DNA of 64,000 bases from Edaphochlamys debaryana (taxonomy: Eukaryota; Chlorophyta; Chlorophyceae; Chlamydomonadales), in NCBI GenBank assembly GCA_016858145.1, contig JAEHOE010000057.1, forward strand, positions 620,001 to 684,000, written 5' to 3'. Below, piece by piece: positions 24,701 through 34,714 of this stretch; position 1 is the stretch's first letter; each line of letters starts with the position of its first letter. The notes below the pieces were generated by a model that was not told the DNA's origin, made no database searches, and saw only the letters and a program-made list of their open reading frames with translations. A program made the translations under genes and the position numbers.

Positions 24701-26172
24701 TGGACTTGGATTCAGGGGCCCCAGGGTGGGTGGGCCCCCTACAGGCAGAGGGGGGCTGGGGGAAAGGGGGAACCGCGTGGGGGTTAATCCTGGATTCGGA
24801 TGGTAGGCCGGGGTGGCATTGGGGAAGAGACCACGCGAAGCCAACCGAGCTTGATGTCGTCTCTCATTTGCGGAGGCTCACGGGACGGCTGAGGGCCAGG
24901 GCTGTGTGTGTGGGGGGGGGGGGGGGGGCTTCGGCATGCGGTGGGGTGGGGGTTGGCCGCCTGCAGAGGGCCCGTGCCGTGATCTCTTGCTTACGCCCTT
25001 CCTCTTTACCCCCCCTCTCCCCCCCCGCCGTAGATCTATCTGGGTGTGGGATTCACGTACAACTTCCCACGTGGGTGCAGGCCGGGAGGGGGGTGCGTTC
25101 AGGCGGGAGGGGGGCGCCGGGAGAGGGAGTGGCGGCTCCGTGTGGTGAGAAGTGCGAAGCGCCTCCGGGAGAGGGTGTGGCACGTTCGGACCGCGCGGTT
25201 GCTTCGGGAGGGCGTTGCACAGAGGTGGCAGCTTTGTCGAGCTGGAGTATCGTCGTGATACTTACTGCCGTACGTGTTTCCCGCGCGTGCCGTACAGCCG
25301 ACGACCTGCTGCGGCTGGTGCTGGTACGGGACAAGCTCATGTACGTACTGCAGTGCAAGCTGGCCGAGCACGGGCTGCGGTACAGCCGGCACGAGATCAA
25401 CAGCATCAACGCACCCGAGGTACGGCACGCATTACTAATCCAGCGGTCAATGATACGTTCCTCTGTACGGTGGATTCAGTGTCCTGCCCGCAAAGTTACA
25501 GAACTACGTGCCACGTACCATGCCATACCAGCAGACCCAAACGAGCCCCACCCCAACCTCGAACCGCAGGCGATCCGTATTACGGCCCAAATGCGGCGAC
25601 TCCAAGAGCTCGACGCGACCGGCGGCGGCGCCGGCGGCAGCGGCGGGTGGTACGACGATCCCATGGGCGGCGTCAGCGGCGGCGGCATGGATCCGACGCT
25701 GGGGGTCCCGGCAGGCGCCGTCGGCACAGGCTTCCCGGTGCCGGCGGTGGCGCCGCCGCCGCCGCCGCCGGTGGACCCGCCGCCGCCGGTCCCGTCCGTC
25801 GGGCCTGACGTCGAGGCGTGGGCGGCGGCGCAGATGGGGGCGCCGCCGCCACCGCCGCCGCCGCTGACGCTGCCGCCAACGACGACCATGGAGGTCCTCC
25901 TCGGCGGCGGCGGCGGCAGTGGCTCCATGATGTCCGCTGGCGGCGGCGGCGGCGTGGCGGCGGCGACGACGTCGTCGCAGCCGGCGCTGACGGCGGCGGG
26001 GCTGCAGCAGCGGCACCCAGCGGCGGCGGCGGCAGGCTCGGCGGCGGCGTCCATCGCAGGGTCTGCGGCGGCGTCAGCGGCAGCGCTGCCGCCGCCGCCG
26101 CCAGTGTCGGCGGCGGCGGTGGCGGCGGAGGCGGCTGGCGAGGAGGCGGCCGACAAGCGGAAGCGGGAGTGA
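13490..26172 (+). CDS. Giant MscS-like (MSL-type) mechanosensitive channel
   Basis: I trace 23 phase-consistent exons: 13490-16060, 16255-16404, 16723-16830, 17087-17193, 17429-17479, 18009-18078, 18222-18314, 18592-20062, 20330-20382, 20542-20580, 21008-21052, 21232-21371, 21669-21768, 22105-22265, 22475-22555, 22863-22914, 23154-23227, 23433-23528, 23841-23925, 24534-24587, 25034-25070, 25298-25419 and 25570-26172, about 2,120 aa. The first ~857 residues are a disordered Ala/Gly/Pro region. Four membrane segments follow (about 880-904, 917-942, 964-985, 1002-1019), then a ~490-residue low-complexity insert, a degenerate EF-hand loop starting DPDNKGEL (about 1660), and a fifth segment. The pore region reads NAFESVLFLFFEHPYDVGDM, the MSL signature. 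A ~200-residue disordered tail ends KRKRE. Plant MSL10-type channels release anions on membrane tension; function here is inferred. The donor after 20580 (GTCCGG) is weak and the true N-terminus may lie upstream. Confidence 0.85.
17765..18026 (+). repeat. Repeated splice-acceptor/exon-start sequence inside an intron
   Basis: The true acceptor and exon start at 18001-18026 (CTCCGCAG, then CGACGCGGTG) is preceded in the same intron by two look-alikes at 17765-17786 and 17843-17867. Each has TCCGYAG followed by a GCGGTGCAGAA-type sequence. They look like decayed duplications of the acceptor region of the MSL channel exon. Confidence 0.65.
21801..21924 (+). repeat. Intronic G-rich minisatellite
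   Basis: A 14-bp unit, GGGAAGGGGGGAGA, is repeated about nine times with almost no variation inside the MSL intron 21769-22104. The unit is purine-only on the plus strand. It sits next to the donor, and a poly-C tract (about 22077-22098) lies just before the acceptor. Confidence 0.9.
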
Positions 26173-27623
26173 GCCTTGAGGGGTGTAGAAAGGCTTCAGG
26201 TCGTGATGGGGCATTGCAGCTGGTGGAGCTGGCACAAGTCTTCACATGACCACGGGATTGTGAGTCCACGGGTTGTGAGTGTGCAGGATCCCTGTTGCCA
26301 CGGGCAGGGCAGGGCAGCGCAGGGCCAAGGGCTTTAATCAGTCCTGGGTTCGTTGAAGTTTGTGAGCACGTAGCAACTGTCATCCTAGATCTTGAGCAGC
26401 ACTTGTTGAGAGGGGTTCCTGTAGTGTGCGTGAGTCGAGGCATTGCTCTTGAGGCCCCGGTGTCATCCGTGGTATCACGTGGTCATGTATTATCAAATGA
26501 GAGGGGGCAATGACGCAGGAGAGGAGAGGGCGGCAGCTGCGGAACCAGAGCCAGTGTAGCACGGGTTGCCCAGAGTCAACGTATGGGGGGCTCCCGGGGA
26601 CGGGGTCACAGGAGCAAGCCCTTCACAGCGTATGTGCAACATCACCCATGCACTCTTTGGGTACGATAATTTGCTGTGTATCGCTTTCGCCTCATGGGTT
26701 AGGAGCGGGTCGGGAGGTTTTGACGTTTGAGGGTTCGGCAAGGCGAGAGCGGCTTACAAGTAGCAGCTGCACAGTAGGGGCGGAGCCCGTGGCGATGCGG
26801 CGGGGTGCAGGGCCGCACAGGTGGTAGCCCGGTAGGGGTAGCAGACTTGCAGTTCGTTACTGAGAGGATTCGTGTCTGCTGTTCTAGCCTTGCGGGAGGC
26901 CTTGTGGTGAGGTTATGCCGTGGGGGTACCGGCCCTGGTCCGCATGTGTAGGCTCTAGTGTGGTACATGTAGAGTTGACAGCAGGCGTACAGGTAGGGTA
27001 CGTCAGCGGGTGGGGGCTTTCAGAGCGCCACCAGCTGACCCCCTCGCTTAGCAGTTGTCCCAGTGCTTCCGCCGTTGCGCAGCATGCCTAGCAGCTAACC
27101 ATCTTGGCTGAGGAGGGATTCGTTAGTAATTATCTGGTGCCGTTGCCATCACATCTGTACTGCGTTGGGGTTCCGGCCTGAGCTTGGAGGTGATCATGTG
27201 GTCTTGCAACCAGGCTTGCTGTTGTAGAGTTGTACAGGCAGATGCGCAAGCGTCGCCATCCTTGCCTCGTTGCTTTGGCGGAGCACATGGCAAAGGGTGA
27301 GCAGGGGGGACCTGGATGGGTGGCAAGCAGCGAGTGTTCGGTCTTCACGTGAGTTGTGAAGAGGCAGCCTGGCAGTTGCGAGGTGCCTGGCCACGCAACA
27401 TCGATATCTTTTGCAGCGCCGCGACCAACCGTCACTCGGGGTGACGGGCATGGGGGAAAGCGGGCAGAAGCCGGGGGGCATGCGACAGCGTGTCTCTGTC
27501 GTGCAGTGGGCCCTCAAGCCCAGAGGGCGCGCGAAGGCATGCGCGGCACTCACTCCCATCACGCAGCCTCACAGACAGAGCTGCCAATACCTTATCGTTG
27601 ACCCAGGCCCAGGGCCCCTCACC
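26173..27623. other. Intergenic region between the MSL channel and the first TPM-RING gene
   Basis: These 1.45 kb hold the 3' UTR of the channel and the promoter of the next gene. No TGTAA, coding exon or RNA gene was recognised. A GGGCAGGGCAGGGCAG run lies near 26305-26320. Confidence 0.4.
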
Positions 27624-30600
27624 ATGGGGCCGAAAGCGCTTTTTGCTCTCGGGCTGCTGTTATTCGCGGTGAACGTGCACGCCAAGGACCGCTGGACGCC
27701 TGATGCTTACCCGAACCCGAACAAGGACGTGTTCGCGTGCAATAGACGCGGTGTTGCGTCGTGGATTTGCGACCCGGACGCTGTGATTACGTACGAGTCA
27801 GCAAACGTGGTTGAGGGCTTGATAAAGAAGATACTTCAGGGCGACCCGCCATATGCGCGGGCACCATGCGGTGACTCGGCGCATCTCGTTGGCTTCCAGG
27901 TGAGCAGCCCCGACTGGCTGGCGCATGTCTTGACGAAACTGTAAGCCCCCTAATCAACTCCAGCTCCACGCGGGGCTTCTGTGGCACGCCTGCACCCGCG
28001 GGTGTGTTCATGCCAACACCCGGTCACCCCCTCCCGGCGGGGCGCAGGTCGCTGTTGCCCTGATGCGAAAGATGAGAGTCAGCGGTGACGCTGGTGCGTA
28101 CGCGGAGGAGTTCGCCAAGGCGCTGCACGACAGGGTGAGCCTCAGAGCCACCGCAGGCACTCAGAGCCAGCCATCCACTGCCGGGTAGTACGGGGAAGAG
28201 GACGAGGGAACCCTCGGGCACAACATGACAAGAACTTCCCAGAGGGGATCTCTGCGGGCCAGTCCCTACAGTACATGACCGTGCCTCCGCCTCCCTTGCC
28301 TCCCTCTCAGTGGGGTGTGGGCGACCCCACCTGCAACAACGGCGTGCTGATGCTCCTGTCCCTCGAGGACCGCCAGCTGTTCATCAGTACGGGAGCGGGA
28401 TCCGTGTCCCGGCTGTCGTACGGCGTCCTGGGGAACATCATTGACGATGTCAAGCCGGCGCTTCGGGCGGGCAGGTGAGCCTGAACGTGCTTGTGTGTTT
28501 CTGTATGCCTGGGGGCAAGGACTGGCTTCAGTAAGGATTTGCGAGTGCCTGGCCTGCCTCCCACGGCCTACGCAACCTGCCCGAAATCCGCTGCTGCAAC
28601 GCCGCTGCCACCCGTACTTCACCGTACCGTACTCCACGTACGACCACGTGCATGCAGGTATGACGAGGCGGTTGAGCGCGCGGTGGTGGACATTGGCCTC
28701 GCGCTGGCGGGCCGCCCCGTGGAGCCGCAGGGCGGCGGCGGCGGCGGCAAGGACGAGTGGTTTGGGCTGGTCATTTTCTGCTCCATCGTGGGGGCCTTCG
28801 TCTACTTCGGCTCTCGCGGGGAGAGGCAGAAGCGGCAGCGCTACCAGGTGCGGTCGCTGCGGTGCAGAGCCCCGGGACCGGGCGCAGTAGCCTGCATTCG
28901 GCTCTGGCTCTGTCGTGCTTGCTACTGGGCCTGTTGCTGTCCCGACCACCACTAATCCACCCAATCGTTTACCTGGAACCCTTCCGCTTTCTTCTCCGCC
29001 TGTTCTCCTTCTCTCTTCCGCCCCTCCCCCCCAGGACTGCCGCTCCAAGCTGGAGAAGCTCAAGCGGGACCAGGCCGCCCTCCGCGCCAACTCCTACAAC
29101 CCCACCTCCTGCCCCGTCTGCCTCGAGGACTTCACACCCGACCCAGATGCGCCCGCCGGAGGCGAAGGCAGCCCCGGCAGCGCCGGAGGCAGCGGCAGTG
29201 GCAACGGCAGCGGCTCCGCCGCCGCTGGCGGCGCCGGCGCGTCTTGCAGCCACGGCCACGCGCACGGCGCTGAGAAGGAGAGCGAGGAAGAGCTGAAGAA
29301 GCCTCTAATGAGCGGCGGCGGCGGCGGCTCGACGGCGGCGCTTGGTGTGAGCGGCAGCCCGACGGCGGCGGCGGCAGGCGCGGCGGCGGGGGCGGGCGCC
29401 GCCGCCGCAGGAGGCGCTGAGGCGGGCGCTGGCGGCGCCGGGCAGCGGCGGCCGCTGGTGCTGCCGTGCGGTCACGCGTTCTGCGAGCCGTGCATCGCGG
29501 CGTGAGTACTCCGGGGGGTCGGGAGCGCCGTGCCGGGGGGCTAGGCAGGGAGGCCCTGTAAAGAAGCGGGCAAGGCTTGCTTGGTGCATGACAAGCCGCA
29601 ACACTTCCGCTGCTGCTCTTCCCCGCCCCTGCCCTCACGGTACCCCGCGGTGCCGCCCACTGCCCCCCTGGCCCCCGCCCACGTGCCCCCCCCCTTCCCC
29701 CTCTCCCCCTTCCCTGGTCCCCACGTGCAGCTGGCTGGACCAGAAGAAGGTCACGTGCCCCATCTGCCGCCGCCCCATCGATGACGAGGACCCGGCCAAC
29801 CCCGGCGCCAACCCCGCCGACCCCACCGCGCCCCGCCCCCCCGGCACGCAGCCGCGCACCCCCGGCGACGGCGGCTCGGGCCCCGGAGGCTCGGGCGGCA
29901 TGGGCGCGGGACCCAGCGGCTTCAGGTGGGCGTGGGGGTGAGGGTGGGGTTGGGGTGGGGCTTGGCGGGCTGTCTGGGTTTTTGCGTATGATTGTGAAGG
30001 GCGCCGGCTTGGCTTGCCCGGGGGACCAGCGTACCGCACTGCACCTCCTTGCCGAGCCGAGGGCCTCGCTCTATGGCCGCCCTCCCACCAAGGCTCCCAC
30101 CCAACCCTCCACCCACCCAACCCTCCCCTCCCGTCCCCTCCTCCCACCCCCCCAGGCCCCCGTGCACCGTGGACGACGACGATGACGCAGCCGCCGCCGC
30201 CGCGGCCGCCGCCTCGTACGGCAGCCGCGGCCACATGGGCATGGGCATGGGCGGGGGCCTGGGCATGGGCGGCGGCTTCGGAGCCACCAGCGGCCCCACG
30301 CTGCGGCTGAGGTTCGGCAACAACCGCTTCGGACGCCACAACCGCTTCGGACGCGCGCGGCTCAACGAGGTGCGGGGCAATGGGGAAAAGGCGGGGCAGG
30401 CTGCCGGTTCAAGCGGTGGCATCCATCCATGGTTGCGCGCATCCTCCATTTCACGTCCAGACCTTCCGAGGTTCCCGTCATCCTGGCCTACCCCGCCATC
30501 CCTCCCCTCCACCCCTCCTATCCACTCCACCCATCCACCCCTCCCCCCACCCCTCCCCTCCACCCCTCTCCTCCGCCCCCTCCCCCCCCAGGACATGCTA

Positions 30601-31124
30601 ATGATGGAGCTCCTGTTCCGGCTGCGGCAGCTGCAGCGCCAGCACCCCGAGTACGTCACCCCAACCATGCTGTCCGCCTGGGAGCAGGACCTGCAGAACG
30701 GTGCGCAGGGCTAGAGCCGGGGGGCGGCAAACGCGGGGTCCAGGAGCGGGACAAGCGTCGAACAATTCTATTCTATTAGATCCTCGCTGGCAACCTTGGC
30801 CAAGCGGACACACACCGGGCCCACATCCACAGGCCCTTCACGCCCTTGTCAGGGGCACCTGCCCTCCCCCCGCACATCCCCACGCCCGCCTTGACCGGGC
30901 CCTGCTCTCTTTGTGTCTTTGTCCACCGAGTCTTGCCCCTACGACCCCCCCCCCAACCCCCCCCCCTTGCAGGCCGCGAGTTCTCGGCCCAGCAGCTGAG
31001 GGACTTCCAGCTGCGGGACCCCGCCACTCGGGCGGCGCTGGCGCAGAGCGGCCGCCAGGGCTCGGGCGTGCACTTTGGCGGCGGCAGCAGCCGGGGCGGC
31101 GGCGGCCGCGGCAGCAGCTGGTGA
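27624..31124 (+). CDS. Secreted-side TPM domain / transmembrane / RING-finger protein, copy 1
   Basis: Nine phase-consistent exons are 27624-27899, 28048-28134, 28311-28474, 28658-28847, 29035-29501, 29731-29925, 30156-30369, 30592-30700 and 30973-31124, 617 aa. Residues 1-20 are a signal peptide (ALFALGLLLFAVNVHA). A TPM domain (TLP18.3/Psb32/MOLO-1 family) fills about 22-200, with the hallmark stretch WGVGDPTCNNGVLMLLS and then DRQLFISTGAGS. A single membrane segment lies at about 210-227. A C3HC4-type RING follows: C265-x2-C268, then C384-G-H-x-F-C389-x2-C392-x11-C404-P-I-C407. A 115-residue Gly/Ala insert separates the second and third ligands, far longer than usual. The C-terminus is Gly-rich and disordered. 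RING domains usually act as E3 ubiquitin ligases; a membrane E3 with a lumenal or extracellular TPM domain is inferred. The start is set by the signal peptide. Confidence 0.9.
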
Positions 31125-31733
31125 GGGGGTGCAGCGGGTGGGAGTGGTGCCGGCGGATTGGATGGTCCTCAATTGCTTGGCCCCGCGAGCTGACGGTGTG
31201 GTTGCATGTGTGCATGGATGGATGGAGCGTTTGGATGGGTGTGTGGGCGGACGGATGGCGCGCGACCTTTCTGTAGGGGAGCCCCGGGCGTGCACGTTTG
31301 CCAGGATGGGAACAGCAGGCATCCCCTGGCGTAGAAGCAGAAGGACTTGTATAGGGCGGGCGGGAGCGGAGGCAGGGGCAAGCATCTGCACGCAGTGAGG
31401 GTTGAGGGCTTAGGGTGGCGAGGTGCTGGTCTTCGAGTGCGACAGTCGGTGGAGGATAGGGGTGAAGCTCAGGGAGGCCCAGGCTCGGGAGCGCTCTGCT
31501 GGACATCCAATCCCTGTCAAGCCCGTGAGGCTGGGGCAGTTGAGGGAGGCTGGAGGAGTATAAGAGCGGAAGGGGGAAGGGTGGACGCGCGTGTGTAGGG
31601 GCGTGGGCAGACGAGATGCTCGTAGATGATCGTAGATCGCGCGCCAAAAAGCACGGACGACAGCTGTGCGTCCCCAGCCTCTCCGCACCTCCGGCATCCG
31701 TCTAACAACGTTCATCTCTTGCGTGCCTTTGTA
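31125..31733. other. Intergenic region inside duplication unit 1
   Basis: This 609-bp interval is the 3' flank of TPM-RING copy 1 and the 5' flank of the LRR-like pseudogene. Its last ~100 bp clearly resemble 39890-40004 in unit 2. A GGATGGATGGA run occurs near 31216-31226. No gene was seen. Confidence 0.4.
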
Positions 31734-34172
31734 ATGGCCAATAGCCAGTCGATTAGCGGTGGCCTGCCGCGAGCATCTGCGACCAGCTTTATTTGCCGAT
31801 GTCCTGCGCGAGCTCAGCGTGGGCCCCCCACAGCGGATGTTAGGCAGCGGATGTGCTCGCGGCAGCTATCAAGGGCGTGTACACTATCTCACGCGCCCAA
31901 CTTTCCTGCCACGCGCTCTGCGACCTGGTGGACGGAAACATCCAGCGGCTGCGGATGCGCTACACGGACCGCGCGTCAGGAGCGCTGCTTCAACACCTGC
32001 CGTCGGTGGCACGATGGCCTTGCGTCAGCGAGGTGGTGCTGGATGTTGTTTTTGGCCAGCCCGTACTCGCCGCCGCCAGCTCACTCCTGCTGCTGCCGCT
32101 GATCGACCAGCCGGCGGAGGCACGCAGCCTCATCACCAAGTTGAAGGTGTCGGTCACAGCCTGGGGAGGCCAGAGCTCTGGTTGCTTCGTGCCTGCGCCT
32201 ACGCTGATGCATCTGGTATCGCTTCTACCGGCGCTTCTACCGGGCTGCGGGAGCTGGACCTGACGGGTCTCGGCCCCAAGGTCTTCCCGTGCACGCCGGC
32301 CGACCTCAGCCTCCTCTACAACAGCCTCTCCAAGCTGCCGGCCTGACAGGCCCTCAGCCTGCCCGGCCGCGCTGCGCTGCCGGGCATCGAGGCCCTGGCC
32401 GGCAGCCTCACGCGCCTGGCGGTGGAGGAGTGATCCCGACGACTCTGGCGAAGACAAGGACCCAGACCCGACTGATGTGCGCAACGCCTTGCTAACGGGG
32501 GGAGACGTCAGCCTCCTGTCGTCCACGCTTTGCCGGCTCAACACGCTGTCATTCAACGGCGTGGGCATGGAGGACGGCGATGGGACTTCATCCCCTGGCC
32601 CCCACAGTGGAGCGCACGGCGAGGAGGGCCTTGAGGAGCGGCCTGAGTCGCCATGCGCAGCTGGGGGCCTGCTGGGCCTACTGCAGCACGTCCCGCCCGC
32701 CGTCCACCGTTTGACCTGGTCAGGGGATTACTTTCGCCCTGACTACATCGGCACGAGTCTGGACGTCAAGGGCAGGCGAATCACGAAGCTACATTGCAAG
32801 GGTTACGCCACCCTACCTTCAGGCTCTGGCCCGCCTGTTCGACAGGGTGCTGCTGCGGTGCCCCGCCTTCGCGCCGTACGGCAGCACCGGGGGCCCGCGG
32901 CCTTCCCTGGAGCTAGGACACCTAGCGCTGACCCACATTGAGAGCCCGGAGGACGCCGCTAATATTAACTCTTCCATCGCGGGCTGCGGCGGCCAGCTCA
33001 GCGTGGGGAGGCTTGTTGTGGAGGAGTCCTGCCGGCTTCCGGATCTGCGGCGGGCGTGGGGCCTGGTGGCGCGGGCGCAGAGCGTAGAGCTGGGCGGGCT
33101 GACGAGGGGCGACCGGAACTTCAAGCTTGAGAGCTGCGAGGCTCAGGCCCAGGGCGCCGCCCAGGGACCGGGCGAGTTTCCTCGGCGTCAGAGCATGGGG
33201 CCGCGAACCCTGCGCTGCCGCCACTGCCGGTCATCACCACGTGGCTGGTGGAGCAGCTGGCCTCCCGTCAGGAGCCGTTCCCCGCGGCTCTGCCCCAGCT
33301 GCGTTCCCCGCACGCGTGCAGCTGCGAAGTGCTGCTGCTGCGCGGGCCCGCGGCCGGCGACCTGTGCCAACTGGACTCGGAGGCCCTGGCGGAGTGCGTG
33401 GGCGCGGCGCGTGGAGCGACGGGCTGCGGCGGCGGTCGGCAGGAGGCTCATGGCTAGGGCGTTGGGCGCGGTGCAAGGGCAGCCGTGGCCTGAGCCGCAG
33501 GGGCAGGGGCCGGAGGCGGGCGAGGAGGTGGCCAGCGCCAGGCGCGTGCGCTGGGACATTGGCTACTATGACAGCACCCAGCCGCTCATCGACAGCGTTC
33601 ACGCGCTACCCGCTGCCTCAGCGCTGCTGCATGCTGCAGTGCTGCCCCAGCCTAGACGTTCGCGTCACAGTGGCGGCCGTGCAGCAGGCGGCGGAGGCGG
33701 AGGCCGCGGAGGCGGAGGGCGGAGGGCGGGGTTGGAGGGAGCGGAGCGGAGGGCGGAGGGGTGGGGCAGGGGCGGCTGACGGCGCTGTGGGTGCCCGGCA
33801 CGTACGGCTGGAGGGCGCTGCGTGAGAGGCCCTTATGCTGGGCTGTGGAGCAGGTGAGCCCTGGGCCCCCTTCGTCCTGTCTTGGCTTCACTGCTGGGGC
33901 TCAGGACCCTCCTGGGTGTGTTGCGACAGCCTCGTGCGTGGGCTGTGGTAATGCCCTCGCGCTTCCCTTACCTCTCCTGGGAACGGAAAGGATATGCTGA
34001 CACTGCCAAATGCCCGTGTTGCTGCCCCCCTCCTCCCCTGCAGGTGATGCCCCAGCAGGCCCTGGACGCTGCGGCCGCCTCCGGCGTGGGCCTGCGGGAG
34101 TGGCTGGAGTGGGCGGTGCAGGTGCGGGACAGCGGGAGGCCCTGTCGGAGCTCCCGCCGCGGTACCGACTGA
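31734..34172 (+). pseudogene. LRR-like protein, decayed copy 1
   Basis: The sequence starts with ATG at 31734 and resembles the copy at 40005-42310 to its end (final exon about 34044-34172). Recognisable segments include SGGLPRA at the start, a leucine-rich part with LRELDLTGLGPKVFPC and PADLSLLYNSLSKL, and later VLLLRGPAAGDLCQL. The frame breaks repeatedly. A ~4-bp insertion near 31790 and a 1-bp loss near 32252 shift the frame. A TGA at 32344-32346 stands where copy 2 has a leucine codon, another TGA is near 32432, and more shifts follow. The family is unknown to me; LRR-type repeats usually mediate protein binding. A functional, heavily spliced gene is possible but would need several improbable introns. 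Confidence 0.65.
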
Positions 34173-34714
34173 GCGTAGCTCCACTGTGTACAGGAGGCTG
34201 ACCTGGAGCTGCCTTGTCCGTAGAGGAAGGAAGCTGGGATGCTTGGGGGCTGGGGCAAGCAAGGTGCGTAATGGATGGAGCAGCCCATCCTGGCGGGTCT
34301 GCCGCCCGTAGAGTGCGGGGATGTGAGGAACGGTTGCGGAACGAAGGCAGGTTTGGTGGTCTTCAACACCGTGGTCAGCGCGCCTTGCAGTTGGGCGCGC
34401 GGACGGGTTTCGCTTTGGTTGAGGCTGTTGTTTTGCTACCGACGTTGTGCTGACTCTGCTGCCATCCAGCGGAGCGCATGGCTCTGGGGCAGGTGCTGGG
34501 AAGCTGTGAACTTCGCCAGCAAGGTGCATCACCGCGCCCGACACCTGTCGAAGCGGATCGATGCCCGTGCACCTGGGCCCAGACTGTACTTCTGCACGAC
34601 CCAATACTTATACTTATGTGCGTAGAGCTCAGAAGGCACTAGCCTGCATGTGAGCACGGCCAGGCACAGCCCGTATCAGCCCGGTTGACCGGGTGAAGGC
34701 CCAGCGCATTAGAC
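34173..34714. other. Spacer between the two duplication units
   Basis: This 542-bp interval contains the 3' flank of LRR-like copy 1 and the promoter of TPM-RING copy 2. No coding sequence or RNA gene is visible. Confidence 0.4.

Larger units (their letters stand above)
27624..34172 (+). repeat. Segmental tandem duplication, unit 1 (TPM-RING gene plus LRR-like pseudogene)
   Basis: This unit and the one at 34715-42310 carry the same two genes in the same order and orientation. The TPM-RING copies share identical lengths for exons 1-3 and 8. The spacing from TPM-RING stop to LRR-like start is 609 bp here and 1,766 bp in unit 2; the extra DNA there contains the orphan gene. Confidence 0.85.

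Noticed and set aside
24694..26172. A single 492-codon plus-strand frame at the end of the channel gene
   Set aside because: It reads through two introns. The exons 25034-25070, 25298-25419 and 25570-26172 are phase-consistent and fit the channel, while the intron parts have no coding character.
31730..31734. TGTAA as poly(A) signal of TPM-RING copy 1
   Set aside because: It overlaps the start codon of the LRR-like copy (GTAATG) and the matching position in unit 2 lacks it, so coincidence is more likely.
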